A stretch of DNA of 64,000 bases from Sarcocystis neurona (GCA_000727475.1 KL647325.1:423719-487718); one strand, 5' to 3'. Counted from the first letter of the stretch, positions 14,501 through 29,500 are shown. Program-made: numbers and translations. The notes: generated by a model not told the origin, from the letters alone.

Positions 14501-17500
14501 CAGCAGAAATCTGAGAGAGCGGAAGACGAGTGAAGAAGAAGAAGACGAGGAGGTGTAGCAGTCTGCAGGGAAGTTAAACGTGACTGCCTCAAAGCAGAAC
14601 GGGGGAGGAAGAAGTTCGGAAACCGGGAGATGAAGAGAAACGGAAACCAAACAGCACGAAAGACGGGAAGTAGCGTAGAAGAAGAAGAGGAAGCCAACAA
14701 GAAGATAAAACGCAGTGGAGAAGTTGAAGGAAGAAAGACACGGAAAAGAAGAAGAAGAGAAGAACTTGTGAACGAAGGCAAGATGTCGACTCTCCGCTTC
14801 AGCGCTGAAGCGTAGGAGGTGCAACGATGCTTACAGGAGCAGCAGCAGCGATGCTGGAGCCCGACAGCAGCAGCAGCGGCGGCAAGAATTGCAGTGGCAC
14901 ACGAGCAACCGCAGAAAGGGGGGGGGGCAAGGGCAACCGCAGCGGCAACAGCAGCAGAAGGAAGTCCCAGAAGCAGCAGGGACACCCGACCAGCAGCAGC
15001 AATGCGACAGCAGCAACAGCAATAGGAGCACGAGCAGGAGCAATCAACCGAACAGCAGCAGTACGGAAGGGCAGCAACGGCAATTAGAGCAGCAGCGAAA
15101 GCAAGACGAGCGGGCGCAAACCCGACCGTAGTAAGGGCAGCAGCAGCAGAGTACCGGCAGCAGCAAAGCAGCACGAGGGGCGCCAGGAGTCAGAGCAGCC
15201 CTGCGAGGAGTAGCAAATGCAGTAAGAGATGCAAAAGCAGCACTTGTGGAAGAAGCAGCAACGCAACGCGGGACGAGGAGAAGACGACGAGACAGCAGGA
15301 GTCCACTCCCACCGTCGCAGCAGCAGCGTCGATAGGACGAGTGGACAGTCTGTTAGCACAGCAGCAGCGTGTTGATTGAAAGAGAATAGAGAATAATGGC
15401 AGCGGAGGGAGCAGAAAGAACAGGAGGAGCAGAAGCAGTAGCATTAGGCGCAACAGCAACAAGAGCCGCGGGAGCAAGTTTGATAGCGGTAACAGAGGCA
15501 ACAGCGTCTGCAGAAGCGCCTGTAGCAGCAGCAGCGGCACGTGTACGAGCAGGAGGGGCACACACGCGCAGAATAGCAGGAGCAAAGGTATCTGCGCGTG
15601 ACTGCAACAACAGCAGCAGCAGAGACAGCTTTGGGAGCAGCAGGTGGCCCTGAGAAGTTGAAACAGCTGCAGCATCAACAGCAGAAGCAGAAATACCGTC
15701 AGCAGCAGCTGCTGCTGTAGCAGCCGCAGCGTCAGCAGCAGCAGCAGGAGGAGGAGACGACGGTGCAAGGGCAGTAGGGCACTCGAAAAAGGCAGCAGTA
15801 GCAGGACGAAAAGTGCGTGAAGGAGCAGCAGAAGACGTAAACGCAGCAGCACCAGCAGGACCGGCGTAAACAGCGGCAGCAAGAAGAAAGACACTTTTAG
15901 GAGCAGCAAAGGAACAGCCAGAGAAGCAGCGTCAGAAGGACGGTGTTCAAAGAGAAGTTTATATGAAAGAGAAATCACCTTCATTTGGAAAATGAAGGTA
16001 AGGGCCTGATAGATGTTCGCTTGAAGGAGCATCTCCTTCACTCGCGCATCCCCCGCAGACAAATTGATGAGTGCTCCTAGGCATATGTTCTGCAGCGTCA
16101 CGCTGCTGCCCTGCGTTCACCCAGAAACGTGCAGCAGCAGCAGCGGGTGTGAAAAAACAGCACCAGCAGTAGAAGCAGCACCACCAGTAGAAACAGCAGC
16201 AGCGCAGAAGCAACAGCAGCAGCATAGGCGCAGCAGTAGCGTAGAAGCAGCAGCAACACAGAAGCGGCAGCAACATTGAAGCAGGAGCAGCAGCAGCAGC
16301 ACAGAGGCGGCAGCAGCACAGAAGCGGGAGCAGAATAGAAGCGGCAGCAGCGTAGACGCGGCAGCAGCATAGAATCAGTAGCAGCATATAAGCAGCAGCA
16401 GCATATAAGCAGCAGCAGCATAGAAGCAGTAGCAACATAGAAGCAGGAGCAGCACAGATGCGGCAGCAGCACAGAAGCAGCAGCGGCATAGAAGCGGCAG
16501 CAGCATAGAAGCAGCAGCAGCAGCATAGAAGCAGCAGCAGCAGCATAGAAGCAGCAGCAGGACAGAACCGGCAGCAGCACAGACGCCGCAGCAGTAGCAG
16601 CAACACTAGAGAAGAAGCAGCAGCAGCAGGAGCACAGCCAAGTAGCGCCGGGAGAGAAGCAGCAGCCGCAAAGTCAGCAGCAGCAGAAAGCTACCAGACT
16701 GCACCACCATCAGCAACAGGAGTAGAGAAGCCGCAGCAGCAGGGCGGAGGCGGCGGCCACAGAAGCAGCGGGGCACATATCCGTGCACGTGTCAATGTGT
16801 ATATATATGTACATATACTTATGTGTATACATAAACCTCTTCCACTCAACAGGCCTATATTCACACAGGTGCAGATAAGGAGATACGCCAGTTTACACGT
16901 AATAATATACCTGCATATACATGTGTACGTGGGCATGCGAACCAAGGAAGAAATGTGTCCGTTTCATACTTGTCGCTCTCACGCATGACACGCATATATA
17001 CACACATGTACATATACGTACCTACATATATTTATATATATATATATGCACGTATAGACGTATGCATGCAACCACGTTACCGACGCCCGGCTGACACTGG
17101 CGTAGTTCCATGGCAACTCACGTCATTCATCAGGTATGTCTATGTGCACTCATCAACTGCTATATTTGTGTAAACGTGCCCGGATATATACATACATACA
17201 TATATTTTTATCTCACACAGGATCGTACATACGTGTATATCTACATACGTACATATCTATATACGTATATGGGTATACATATATATATATATACACGAAT
17301 GTCCATACACATACATGTCCATACGTATACACACATATGTATACACACGTAGGAGTACATATATATATATGTATATGTATATATATACATATGTATAGGG
17401 GTAAATGGTAACACATTTTTATAGAGAAGTCTATATACACTAAAGTGTATATACGCGCACAAATATACGCATCAATATATATGTTCCACCTCTGTATCTA

Positions 17501-20500
17501 TCCATCTGGGTGTCTCTCTATGTATATGCATGTATGGGCGCTGAACGTATTCTACACATAAACCAGACCTAAACACACACAGCTACCCCGTTACCCCGTC
17601 CCATGTATATCTATCTCTATATATACATATATGGATATATGACCTTGGCGTATAATACCATATGCACACATACATATATATATATATATATACAAATGAA
17701 TGTACACATAGGTAATACGAGCCTCGTGGACATATATATATATATATATATTTATACACAAGTCTTCATGTACGTAAAAGCGTACCAATATACTGACATG
17801 TATTGAAGGTTATACATATATACATATATATATATATACACACATATAGTCACACACAATACATGCATACAAATATCAAGGCATGTATGCTTAGATACAT
17901 CTACTGATACTGAGATACGGGAATCCTCAGGTGTATCGATGTGCTCGCAGAAGGTGGCCATTTGTTCTGTTTTCTTCTCAGCGATAGTTACACACGGAGA
18001 ACGTACCAGAGTTGCGTTTTCTCTATTTTGTAGAACGTTGATAAGGGCTGGGACGAGGGTATCTAGCAAGGCGTTACGTTGTTGTTGGTGCTGCTGCAGC
18101 ACCTGCTCGCCTCCTTCTCGCTTTTCTGCAGACGCTTTCAAGATTTGTTTGCATAGAGTTAGTTTTAACGCATGCGACGTGGTGCCTTGCAGCAGCACTC
18201 GCAGCAGTTCCAAGTACGCCGTCTCGTCTCCCTTCGGAAATAGCTTTGCGATGAAGCCGCACTCCACCAAAGGCTGTGCGCCACGTCGTAGCAGAAGCAG
18301 GACAAACAGCAGCAACCCCAGACAGCAAAAACAGCGGCATCAGAAGGAGGAGTCGCGGCAGCATTATTGGCTGCAAAAGCAGCAGCAGCGGAGGCACTGG
18401 CAGCAGCAGGAGCTGCAGTCCCAGAACCGCAGCAGGTGCAGCAGCAGGGGTACCAGCTGCAGTAGCAGCAGTGACAAAATGACAGCAGCAGCAGCAGCAG
18501 AAGCAGCGCCCCCGGCAGCAAAAGAAGCATCGACTCAGGCGGCAGCACATCGCGCAGCAGGAGAAGTACTAGCAGCAGCAAAGGCCCCAACAAATGCAGC
18601 AGTCAAGATCGCGGCGAAGCGAGCAGCAGCACCTTCGACAGGCCACCTCGTAGCAGGTGCAGCAGCAAAGACGACCCAGCAGAAACGCTGCAACAGGAGC
18701 AGCAGCAGCTGAGGAGAAAACTGGCAGCAGTGGGAGCAGCAGAAGAAGCAGCAGCACCGAATTGGCAGCAGCAGTTGCAGTGGTGGTAGCCCTGCAACGA
18801 AGACAGTAAGGCCGACGCTGACCGATACGGCTGTAGTTCACACCCGCGTCGAGGGCAGCTTCCACCATTCGGGTGTACGTACACGCGGGAATGGCAGACA
18901 GCCAAGTGCAACGAAATTCGTCGCGCATTTCACGGTGTACACAAACGAGATGTGGACACAGGCGAGGACCACCAGGTGTGCCTTTTGTACGTCGAGTTCT
19001 CAAGGAGACACGGAAGGCCACAAGCAGAAAAGGCGGCGGCAAAGCGGCTATCTTGGGTGTACAGACACCTGAAAAACACGTGAAACTGCTCCTGTGCGTC
19101 TGCAGCGCAGAATCAGAGGCACGCAGCAGTGACAGAAAGAAAAGCCACCGTTTCTTGTGGTCAGTGCGGGCACCTTGTTGTTGTAAATACATATAAACAG
19201 ATGCTCAAACAGATGCTCCCGTATACACAGATACTCCTCCTCCAGGAGTAAAGAAACCGACGCCTATATAGACATATTTGTACCCCGGAGTAGACATGCA
19301 GACGCACGCCTGTGTAGGCGGCCCGTGTGTATGGACAAGGAAGGGGCGAGGAAAACAATTTTGCGCCCCAGCGGTGCATCTGTTGCGCAGTGGGTGTACG
19401 TACACTAGACGCATGTTCTACACAGCCATGCATGCGGAAGAAAGTCTTGGGGGTTCTCTTCTATGGAGTTCCATACATTAAACTGAAAGCGCACAGGGAC
19501 AGTCGCAGGACGAGGCAACTGGACGTGCATGCGCGCATATACAGACACACACACTTTCGCTGCAGTTCGACGTGGTGACGGCTACGCGCATATATATACA
19601 TATAAGTACAAATATGTCTGGAAGCTATCTATATACATATATATGTCGGACATTCATCTACCATAAATAGATGTCAAGATTCTCTTCCTCTGTCTCTCTC
19701 TCTATATATACATAGCTATATATACATATATGTCTAGATGATATATAAATCGATGTGTGTACAAGATATTTACATATACATCTGTATAAAAGCTACAGAT
19801 ATATCTACCTAGAAGCTATACACAGATACCTGTCTAGATGCTATAAAAATATATATACATATACACATATATATATATATATGCATAAAAGTACCGGGCT
19901 AGAAGCTACAAAGATATACATATATATATATATATGTGTCTTTATAAGGTATAAATATATATACGTATATATGTCATATATATACACATTCACGTACGTA
20001 TCTGTCTAGGAGTTATAAATATATATACATATATATGTCTGTTTAGAAGTTACAAATATATGTACGTATCTATATCTGTCTACACGCTACAAGTATATAT
20101 ACGTACGTATGTATATATACGTGCACACAGATGTGTGTCCAGGAGCTACAAATATACATATATATATATAGATATACATGAGTGTCTCTTGTGAAACTAA
20201 AAATATACATATAAATGTCCTAGAAGCTATAAATGTATATATACACATACATGTACATGTATACGTCTAGACACTACATATGTGTATAACTGTCTAGAAG
20301 CAATAAAAAAAGCATATATACATATATATATATTATGTCTAGAAGATATATATATATGTATATATAAATGTCTTCGTCGAGAAATCTCTCTCTCTCTCTA
20401 TATATATACATAGGTAGATAGATAGATACATACATATGTGTATGTCTAGTACATGCGTAGAAGCTACATATACATATATATATATATACATATCTGTGTA

Positions 20501-23500
20501 GAAGTTATACATGTACATGCATGCGCCTGTATGGGCGCCACATATATACTTATATATATACATATATATATGTATATATACATATATGTGGGTACGGTGT
20601 GGAGTTGCGCTCGGATGCCCATCTGCGCGTTTGTTGAGCCGCGGACCCCAAAAAGAGACACGCACATGAACCACGGACACCCACGCCGGCCTGCCATGAC
20701 TTCTGTTCATTTGTACTTCTTTAGAAAGCTTCTGAGTGGAGAAACGTACTATTACATATGAAGTGATACAGATCTACACACGTATGCAAATATATATTTA
20801 TGTGTATACGTATATATGGGGATACGCTGCTCTCTCTCTATCTCTATTTATCTATCTATGTATGTATATAAATATATAGATGTACATATAGATATATAGG
20901 GGAACGTGACTTACGATGAATACTCGGTCGTTGAAAGTGTACTCCTTCCTGCGAAGCATCGTCTTTGCTTGGCGGAGGCTATCGGGACTCCATGGCAGTA
21001 GCCAGTTCTTTGGTCGTAGGTGCAGCAGGAACGCCAGCACGACCAGCAGCTTCTGCAGACAGAGAGACAGAGAAAAGAAGGAGACTGCAGGAGCCCGAAG
21101 GAAAGCACTCAAAACAGGGGTGCTGATGGGAGCGGGAGCGAGGGCAGCGGCCAGAGGAGCGGGAAGCGTCGCCGCTGCCACAGACGTACAACGAGTGGGT
21201 AGGAGCCGTCGCGACAGCAGGTGGGCACCAGCAGCAGCAGCAACAGTAACAGCACAACATCACAGCGACAGCTGCAACAGGTGCAGCCACAGCAGCAGTA
21301 GCAGCAGCAACAGCAGCAGCAGCGGCACCAACAGGAGTAGTGGCAGCAGCAGCAGCGGCAGCAGCAGCGGCAGCTGCAGCGGCAGTTACAGCAGCAGCAA
21401 CAACAACAGTTGCAGCAGCAGCAACAGCAACAGTAGCAGCAGTGGCACCAACACCAGCAGCGACAGTAGCAGCAGCAACAGCAACAACAGCAGCAGCTAC
21501 AGCAGTAGTAGCAGCAGCAACAGCAGCACTAGCAGCAGCGACAGCAGCAATACCAGTAGCAGCAGCAGCACTACCAGCAGCAACAGCAGGAATGGCGTCA
21601 GCTGTAGCTCCCGAGCTACAGTAGCACCCGCAGCCCGGAAGAAGCGACAGGAACGGCAGTATAAGTCCGACTGCAAGGGAAGCGTGCGTTGACATAAGCA
21701 GCAGCATCAGCGGCGGCGGACAAACGGCAGCAGAAGTGCAATTGTTGCAGCAGCGAAGGAACCTAGCAGTACCGAAGCAGTTCGAGTACACCTCCGGGCC
21801 TGCTGTTGCTGCTCCTGCTGCTGATGATGCTCCTGCTGCTGGTAATGCTCCTGCTGCTGGTGGTCCTCCTGCTGCTGTTGCTGCTCCTGCTGCTGTTGCC
21901 GTTGGTTCTGCTGCTGACACTTCTGACACCCCTCAACAGGCGACTGCCGCTGCAGCTGCTTCTTGCGCTGAGTCTCGCTTCAGGCTCGGGATGCGCCGGT
22001 GGTCGCTGCAGCGTGTCCTTGCGCTGCGACTGCTCATTTTTCACCTCAGTCTCCCCTTCTCCGCGGACCCTGCTGCTGCTGCTGCTTCTCCAGCTCCTCC
22101 TCCCGTGCTGCGCCCTCCCGGGCGTGCTGCTGCGCATCCTCTCCTGCTGCTGCTGCGGTTTCTGTGCGTCCCGTGCTGCTCCTGCCGCTAGTTGCCGCTG
22201 TTGCTTCTCCTGCACAGGTTTCTCCCTTATACGTCTTCCTTTCTCGTCTGCTTCTTCTCTGCTCGCGTCTTTTCCACTCCAGCTGCTGCTGCATCGTCGC
22301 GATCATGGGCGAATGCTGCTGCGGCCAAGACGACTTCTCTGCCTACGTTGCTGCTGTATTTGACGCCTGTTACAGCAGCACTCCTTCCTCGACAAGAGCT
22401 ACGCAATGGCTGCTGCTCCTCCTGCGCCCTGCTACCGTGCCGCTCTGTTTTCTGCTGCTGTGCTGCTGTTCTCCCTCCTCCTCCTCCTCTCCCCGTTCCG
22501 CTGTGGGCTGCCATGCACCTTCGTTTCTTTTTTTTCGGCTGCTTCCTCTTACACTGCTACTTCTGCTGCCGCATGCACTGCTGCGTCTTGCTGGATGCCT
22601 TGCTGCCGCTGAAGTGTTCCACTTCTCTTCCCTGCAAGCTCTACAAATACTACTCCACCTCCGCCTCCTCTTGGCTCTTCGTCTTTTTCTGTTTCTTCGA
22701 CTCGTCGTTCTCCGAATCTCCTTTTCTCCCTTCCCCTCTCCTTCTTTCTTTGTCATTTGTCTTCCTCTTCCTCTTCTTCCCCTTTCTTCTTCTTTTCTTC
22801 TCGTCCCTTCGTTTCCGGCAGTTCCTCCTCTCGCCGTTTTCGGTTTCCTTCTCCTTCTGTAGTTCTTTTCTACCTTCCCTCCCGCTGCTGCTGCTGCTCT
22901 TGCCGTTCATGCTGCGGGCCTCCCTGTGCGTTGGTTCTCCTCCTGCGGCTGTTCCGCTGCTGCTGCATCGGCTGCCACTAGTTTTGTATTGCTGCTGCGT
23001 CTGCTTCTGCTGCTTGTGCTGCTTCAGATTTCTGCGCGCCTCTCTTGCATCTGCCGCCACGTCTCACCAAGCTGCTGCTGTCGCCTCTTCTGCGTCTTTG
23101 CTGCTCCCTCGTCTGCGGCGATTGCTGCTGCGCCTGCTGTTGCTGCTTCTCAGCAAGCTGCTGCTGCTGCTTCTCAGCTATTTTAAGCCGCTGCCGCTCC
23201 TGAGCAAGCTGCTGCTGCTTTCCTGCTGCGATTGCCGTTGCATCTGCTGCTGCGATTGCTGCTGCGTCAGCTGCTGTTGCTTCTGTCGTTTGTATTGCGT
23301 CTTACCGCCCGTGTGGTAGGACTAACAAGCGAGATGGCTTCGCTTATATCTGGAAGGGCAAGTCGGTATCCTAAAATTCCTCCGTCGACGCAGTAGGATA
23401 GGTATCTGCCTACTCGCATGCACCAACGATGGAAAGCTACTACCTCAGAACTATCCAGCCCTGCTTCAAGAATTGCTTGCTCTTCCTCTTCTTCGTTCGC

Positions 23501-26500
23501 CTTTTGAAGAGCCACTGCTGCTTTGTCAGCCGCTGCAGCAGCACCCTCTCCTTCTCCTTCTCCTGCTGATTCTTTATCCACTCCGGCTGCGGGTCCACCT
23601 GCTGCTGCCGGTCCTCCTCCTGTCGTCGCGAGAGCTAAGGCCTGCTGCTGGCGCAACGCTTCGGCAGCAACGGCAGCACGCTGCATCTCCTCCTCACGTT
23701 GCCGCTGCTCCGCGCGCAAAGAAGCAGCTGCCAAGTTTTCTTGAACAAACTGCAGCTTCTTCTCAAGCTCAGCCGCTGGCAAACCTGATTCGCCGAGAAC
23801 AGCAGCATCAGCCAAGAGAAGCAGCAGCAGCAAGCGGCAGCGGTGTAGAAGGCAGGAGCCGCGCAGCAGCAGAAGCACCAGCAACAGGAAGTTGGAGAAC
23901 AGCGCCAGTTTGCGACGACACAGAAGAGTAGGGAGGCCAGGGGCAGGAAGAGTCAGGCACAAACGCAGTTGCAGTAGCAACAGCTGAACCAGAGGAGCAG
24001 CAGCACGGGAGACAAAAGCAGCAGCAGCCTCAGGAAAAATGAGTGCAGGTAGAGGAGTTTTCTCGGGACAACAACAGTAACAGCCAGGGGAGAAAGACGG
24101 CGGCAGCAGCAAGACGTAGGCAATTGCATCTACTGCGACAGCAGCAGCAGCACAACAGCAAGTGCCGCAAGACCACGGGAAACAACGGCAGCAACAGGGG
24201 CTGCAGAAGCAGCAGCAATACGACTATGAAGAGTAGCTATTGTATGTAGGGCCTCGCTTCCGTCGACAAAGAAGTGGACAGCAGCAGCTTCAGGCTGGAC
24301 ACCATCTGGCACTGCTCATCCGTAGCTAGGCAAACAGCAGCAACAGCAACTGAGGCAGCACAAAGCGGCGAGGCAGCAGTAGAAGCAGCGCCGAAGGCAG
24401 GAGAGATAGAAGACCCGCAAAGCACGCGCATCGTCAGCAGCACTCGCAGCAGCAGCAAAAGGGGCAGCAAACGCAGGGCAGGCAGCCGCACACGCAGGGT
24501 CGAAGACAGAGGAGTTGGAAGGGCGGCAAAACACACGCACCCTCCGCAGCACTCGCAGCAGCCGCAAGAGCGGCAGCATAAGCAGGAACCAAAAGCGCAG
24601 CAACGCAGACGTGCCCACAGCAGCGGCACTCGCAGCAACAGCAGCAGCAGCAGGGGCGGCGGCAAAAGCAGGAACAGAAGCAACGAACAGACAATACTGC
24701 ATCAGCTGCTTTTGTGTCGGGTTCTCTCTGTCGAGCTCTCCCACCCTCAGCGCTGCGGATGATGCTGCGGATGACTTCCATCGGATCCTCGACCGTCTGC
24801 ACGCCGCTGCCCACCATCTGCAGCAGCTCTGCACCGCAGCCACACACACACGTGAAACAAAGAAGTCGTAATGATAGTAAGTAATGGGAACCGCGTAGAG
24901 TAGAGTGGAATATAGAAGAATCACCCTGAACTTAGGTAGATCTACTGATACACACGTACATGCAAACGTATGTATATGTATGTATATAAATGTGGGTACG
25001 TGTGAATGTACAGAAGTCCTCCACGTGTGTAAAAGTGTATAGGTAGCATTGTATGAAGGAGATAGGATCCAGCTTCTTCGACTGGTAGACGTACGTACAA
25101 TACTGAGAGAGACGGAGGTAGGTGCACAGACACCAGGGAAGACTGAGATAGGTAATCGCACATATATGGTCATTCCCGAGAGATAGGAAGCGAGGAAAAA
25201 AGACAGAGGGCAACGTGTATGTGTACAGGGACTTGGAGAGTTCAGCAGAAAGGTACAAGTCAGCGCAGGTAAATAGGTATGCGCAGATATACGTATTCAT
25301 GTACAGAAGAAAACATACACACATATGTATACCAACAAGAATATACGCGTAAAAAGGTAGATCTAATACACGTATGTGTATATCATTCACACTACATATA
25401 CGTGAAAACGAGGATCTCACACACATATATGTATATCAATCATATGATATATGCGTAAAAACGTAGATCTCAATATAGCAGTAAAACCAAGTGCGGAGAT
25501 ACATATATATATATATATATAGGTATATACATATTGTAGATATATATATATATATACACATGTATTTGTAGGAGATGCAGTCCTGTGTAGACGCCATTGT
25601 ACTGTAAATGGACGAGTGTGTGTACAGCGAGAGAGAGACAGAGAAAGAGAACTCTACGTGGGTGGGGGTGCGATTGAGAACAGCAGAGAGGATGCTGAAG
25701 GCGCAGGAAGTACGAAAAAGACAGGGGAGGATTCCCAGGAAAGGGTGGAACGCTTCCGAGTGAAAAGAAGATCAAAGGTACGGCTGGACCAAAAAACGTT
25801 ACATACACAGGATCGCGCAGCAGTGGTTGGAGAGGTGCAGAAGAACTCACGTAGCTGGACAAAGTGCTGAGGAAGATGCTGAGAGAATCCGGTGTACGTA
25901 CACCCCAAAAACGTCAAGAGGGAAATTCATCCGTGTGTGCATGTATACGGGCATACGCAGGTACGTGCTCTGGCAAGAAGGCCAGGCAAAAGGTTCCGTC
26001 ACCAGCGGCAGAAGCAGAAGTTCCGGTGTGTATGTACACCCGATGTACACATGGCCGGGATACATCCCACACACCCCCACGTGCCGAGTGCGTACACGCT
26101 TCCAAGTGCGGTGGCAGGCAGAAGCAGGAAGAGATGCGGAGTTTAGGTGTATGTACACTCCAAATCGATCGTGCGCATTCATGCATGGAAAAACCGGAGT
26201 TTCGGTGTATGTACACTCCAAATCGATCGTGCGCATTCATGCACGGAAAAACCGGAGTTTCGGTGTACGTACACTCCACGTCGATCGTGTAGATTCACGC
26301 ACGGAGAAATCGGAGTTGAGGTGTACGTACACTCCAAGTGGATCGTGGGCATTCCCTTCCACTCACCGTGAAGGACACGCCACAGAGAAGCACGGGCTTG
26401 TCCGCATCTACATTTCTAGAAAAAAAAGCCGAGGAAGCAGCGTGTTGGCGGTGTTCACATCTACAGCAGCAAAAGCGCACGAGTATCGGTAATCCACCTG

Positions 26501-29500
26501 CAGCAACAGCTAGCTACCTAGCAGCTCAACCTCGGCAGCAGCAACAGCTAGCTACCCAGCAGCCCAATCCAAGCGGCAGCAGCAATAGTCCTTCCGACGA
26601 GATGTGCATGCAGATGACTAGTTGCTGCTGCCGCTACGGGTCTACAGTGACTCCTCAGCAAGTCGTTCTTCTAAGGCAGCAACAATGGCAGCAGTAACAA
26701 ATCTATCGTCCCAGCAGTTAATTTTGCTACCTTTTCACGACCTGCGACTGCAGCTGCAGTTGCCTCTGCCGCAGCGCTATTGAAGAAAAGAAGTCCAAGC
26801 GCGCATGCACGTCCGCCCAATACTTCTCCTGCAGCTGCTCCTGCTGCTGCTGTTGCTTCTGCTGCTGCTCCTACTGTCCTCCTGCTGCTGTGTCTGCTCC
26901 TGCTGCTACTGCTCCTGCTGCTTCTGTTGTGCTCCTCCTGCTGCAGCCACGAAGGCGGTGAGACGCATGGCAGCCAAACCCGCGATGCAACTGCTGTTGT
27001 CTACTGTGCTACTGGCCCTTGGGCTCGTGGAGCACCCCGCGGTAAATGGCGACCGAGAAAATGCCTGCCTTTTTACGGCCCCCAGGTCCCCGCTATCTTC
27101 TGCGGGCTCTGCTGTTTGATTACTCGACTAGAGTTCCCGTCCGCAGCTGCTTGTGCCGCTGCTGCTGTCTTACCCGTGTCTACAAGCACGCCATCTTCGT
27201 ACAACAGCAAAAGTATCGATTTAAGGAGCATCTTTGCCTGGGGAAGCCACTTGGGCTGTACAGCAATAACACACACACACACGAGAGAAACAAACACCCA
27301 CACACTTCTGTGTACAAATATATAATATATCATTGTATGTATACACGCGTGTAAATGGTGAAACAGACGTTAATACCTGTGTATAGATATTGCGACACTA
27401 AAACACACGTATATATATATATATATATATATACGCAGACACAGAAGAAGCCCACGCGTGCCTGCATGTTCATGCGCGTGTGTCAGTGCGCCTTCATTTT
27501 TTCGTCAAGAAAGCACCGCATAAACCCACACACTCACATATATATATATGTACCAGTACGTAAATATATATATATATATACGTCTGTGTGCATACCTGTA
27601 TATGCAAACTAACAAGTACACACATATATGTCGGAACCTCCGAGCAAGCTTCTATCTCTCTCTTTCTCTTGTAATACACATTTATGCATATATGTACATA
27701 TGCACGTGCACACATATGTAAGTAGGCTTCAGTATATGTTAGGAAACGAAGGAACAGCAGGGACGAGCTGCTGCTTCTCCTGCTTCTTCTTACTGTCATT
27801 TTGAGGTGCTGCTTATACCAGCGGTAGTGCTGTGGCTGAAAAATCAGCGCGTCTAGCTTCGCCTGCAGCAGGTCCTTCGTCCACGCGCTCGTCTGGCTAA
27901 CCGGCGAAAACGTATCTGCTGTGGCTTGTGCCTCTGTTATAAAGTCGATATCCCGTAGTTTGCAGTCTGCGGTAGGTTCACAAGCAACCTGCAGTCTAGT
28001 CATGTATGAGGCAGCACTGCGCACACATTCATCTACAAAAGACGTATATACACACACGTGTATCTACGTCTTACAGCTTCCTTCCTTTGTCTTCCTTCCT
28101 TGCTTTCCTCTCTCTCTCTCTATATATATATACATATATATATATGTGTATACGTACATATGGATATAGGTAGTGCGTGTAGGATAGAGGCAGCACAGTG
28201 CGTGCATTCATCTACAAAGACACATATATAGACAGACGTCCCGATTTCAGCTTCCCCTCTTTGTGTTCCTTCTTCTTCTATTATCTCTATCTCTACACAT
28301 ATACATATATGTAGATATGTTTACATGTATATGTGGATATAGGTAGTACGTGCAGAAGAATATATACACACACATATACATACACACACACACACACATG
28401 CAGACACACCCACATGCAGACACATACAAAGGTGTTTACATAAAAAGATACGCGTATGCAGGTACGTATTTTCTCCACTTTTCTTCCTTTCTCATTTTTC
28501 TTCTCTCTCGCTTTCTCTCTCCATATATATATTTATAGAAAGATGTACGTACGTACGGATATGTGTAGTGCATGTACAAGAAGACACACACAATCATACA
28601 GACGTTCAAGCAGAAATAGAAAAAAGAGACGCTGATTTTGTCTGCATGCACTTGATACACCAAGAAATGCTCTCCTCTACAGGTACAAATGTATACATAT
28701 ATGTCCGCATAAATCACTCTCTCGCTTCGTGGAGGTCTACCGGGGAGAATTCACGCTGATGTTCTCAGGAACGAAGTAATTTTACACATTTTCTAACAAA
28801 TAGAACCAAACACAGATCTACCCATATGTGAGCAATGCAGAAGTTACACATATATATTAGATTTGAAAGTCCATCCATCCATATATATATGTGTGTGCTT
28901 CTTATAAGTGTACCTGCATGCAGACGCAGGTATACGAATATGTATACACTGCATATATATGTGTACCTATGAATGTGGACCTGTCAGAATGAATAACGCA
29001 TATATACACGTATGTGTACGTTTGTGTATCTGCACCAGCGTTTACGGATCCCGAAGAGAAATATAACCTACTGATGAAACCTACAACGTCGTGTATATAT
29101 ATATGTATATATATACACGAATTATATATGCGTACACACGTATATACGGGAAAGGCAGTACGAACATACATGCACATAAATGTATAAGCTCGTGAGCATA
29201 CGCATACACATATACACATATATATATATATATTCATATGCGTACCTGTACGACGATGTTTATGCCCTACTACAGCGACATACATCGTCGTGTATGTATG
29301 TATATATATATATATAGATATATATATATATATAAAGAGAGATATATATAGAGAGAGATATATAGAGAGAGATATATATATAGAGATATATATATAGAGA
29401 TATATATATAGAGATATATATATATATAGATATATATATATAGATATATATAGAGAGAAATACATATATATATAGAGAGAGAGACATGTATATAGAGAGA

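Noticed and set aside
20979..21929. 316-codon - strand Ala-rich ORF
   Set aside because: Runs of Ala from GCA/GCT triplets; the only real-looking part is in a different frame (20915-21052).
22192..23319. 375-codon + strand ORF
   Set aside because: Leu/Cys/Ser/Phe-rich translation of a pyrimidine/CTG tract; the opposite strand carries coiled-coil exons with splice sites.
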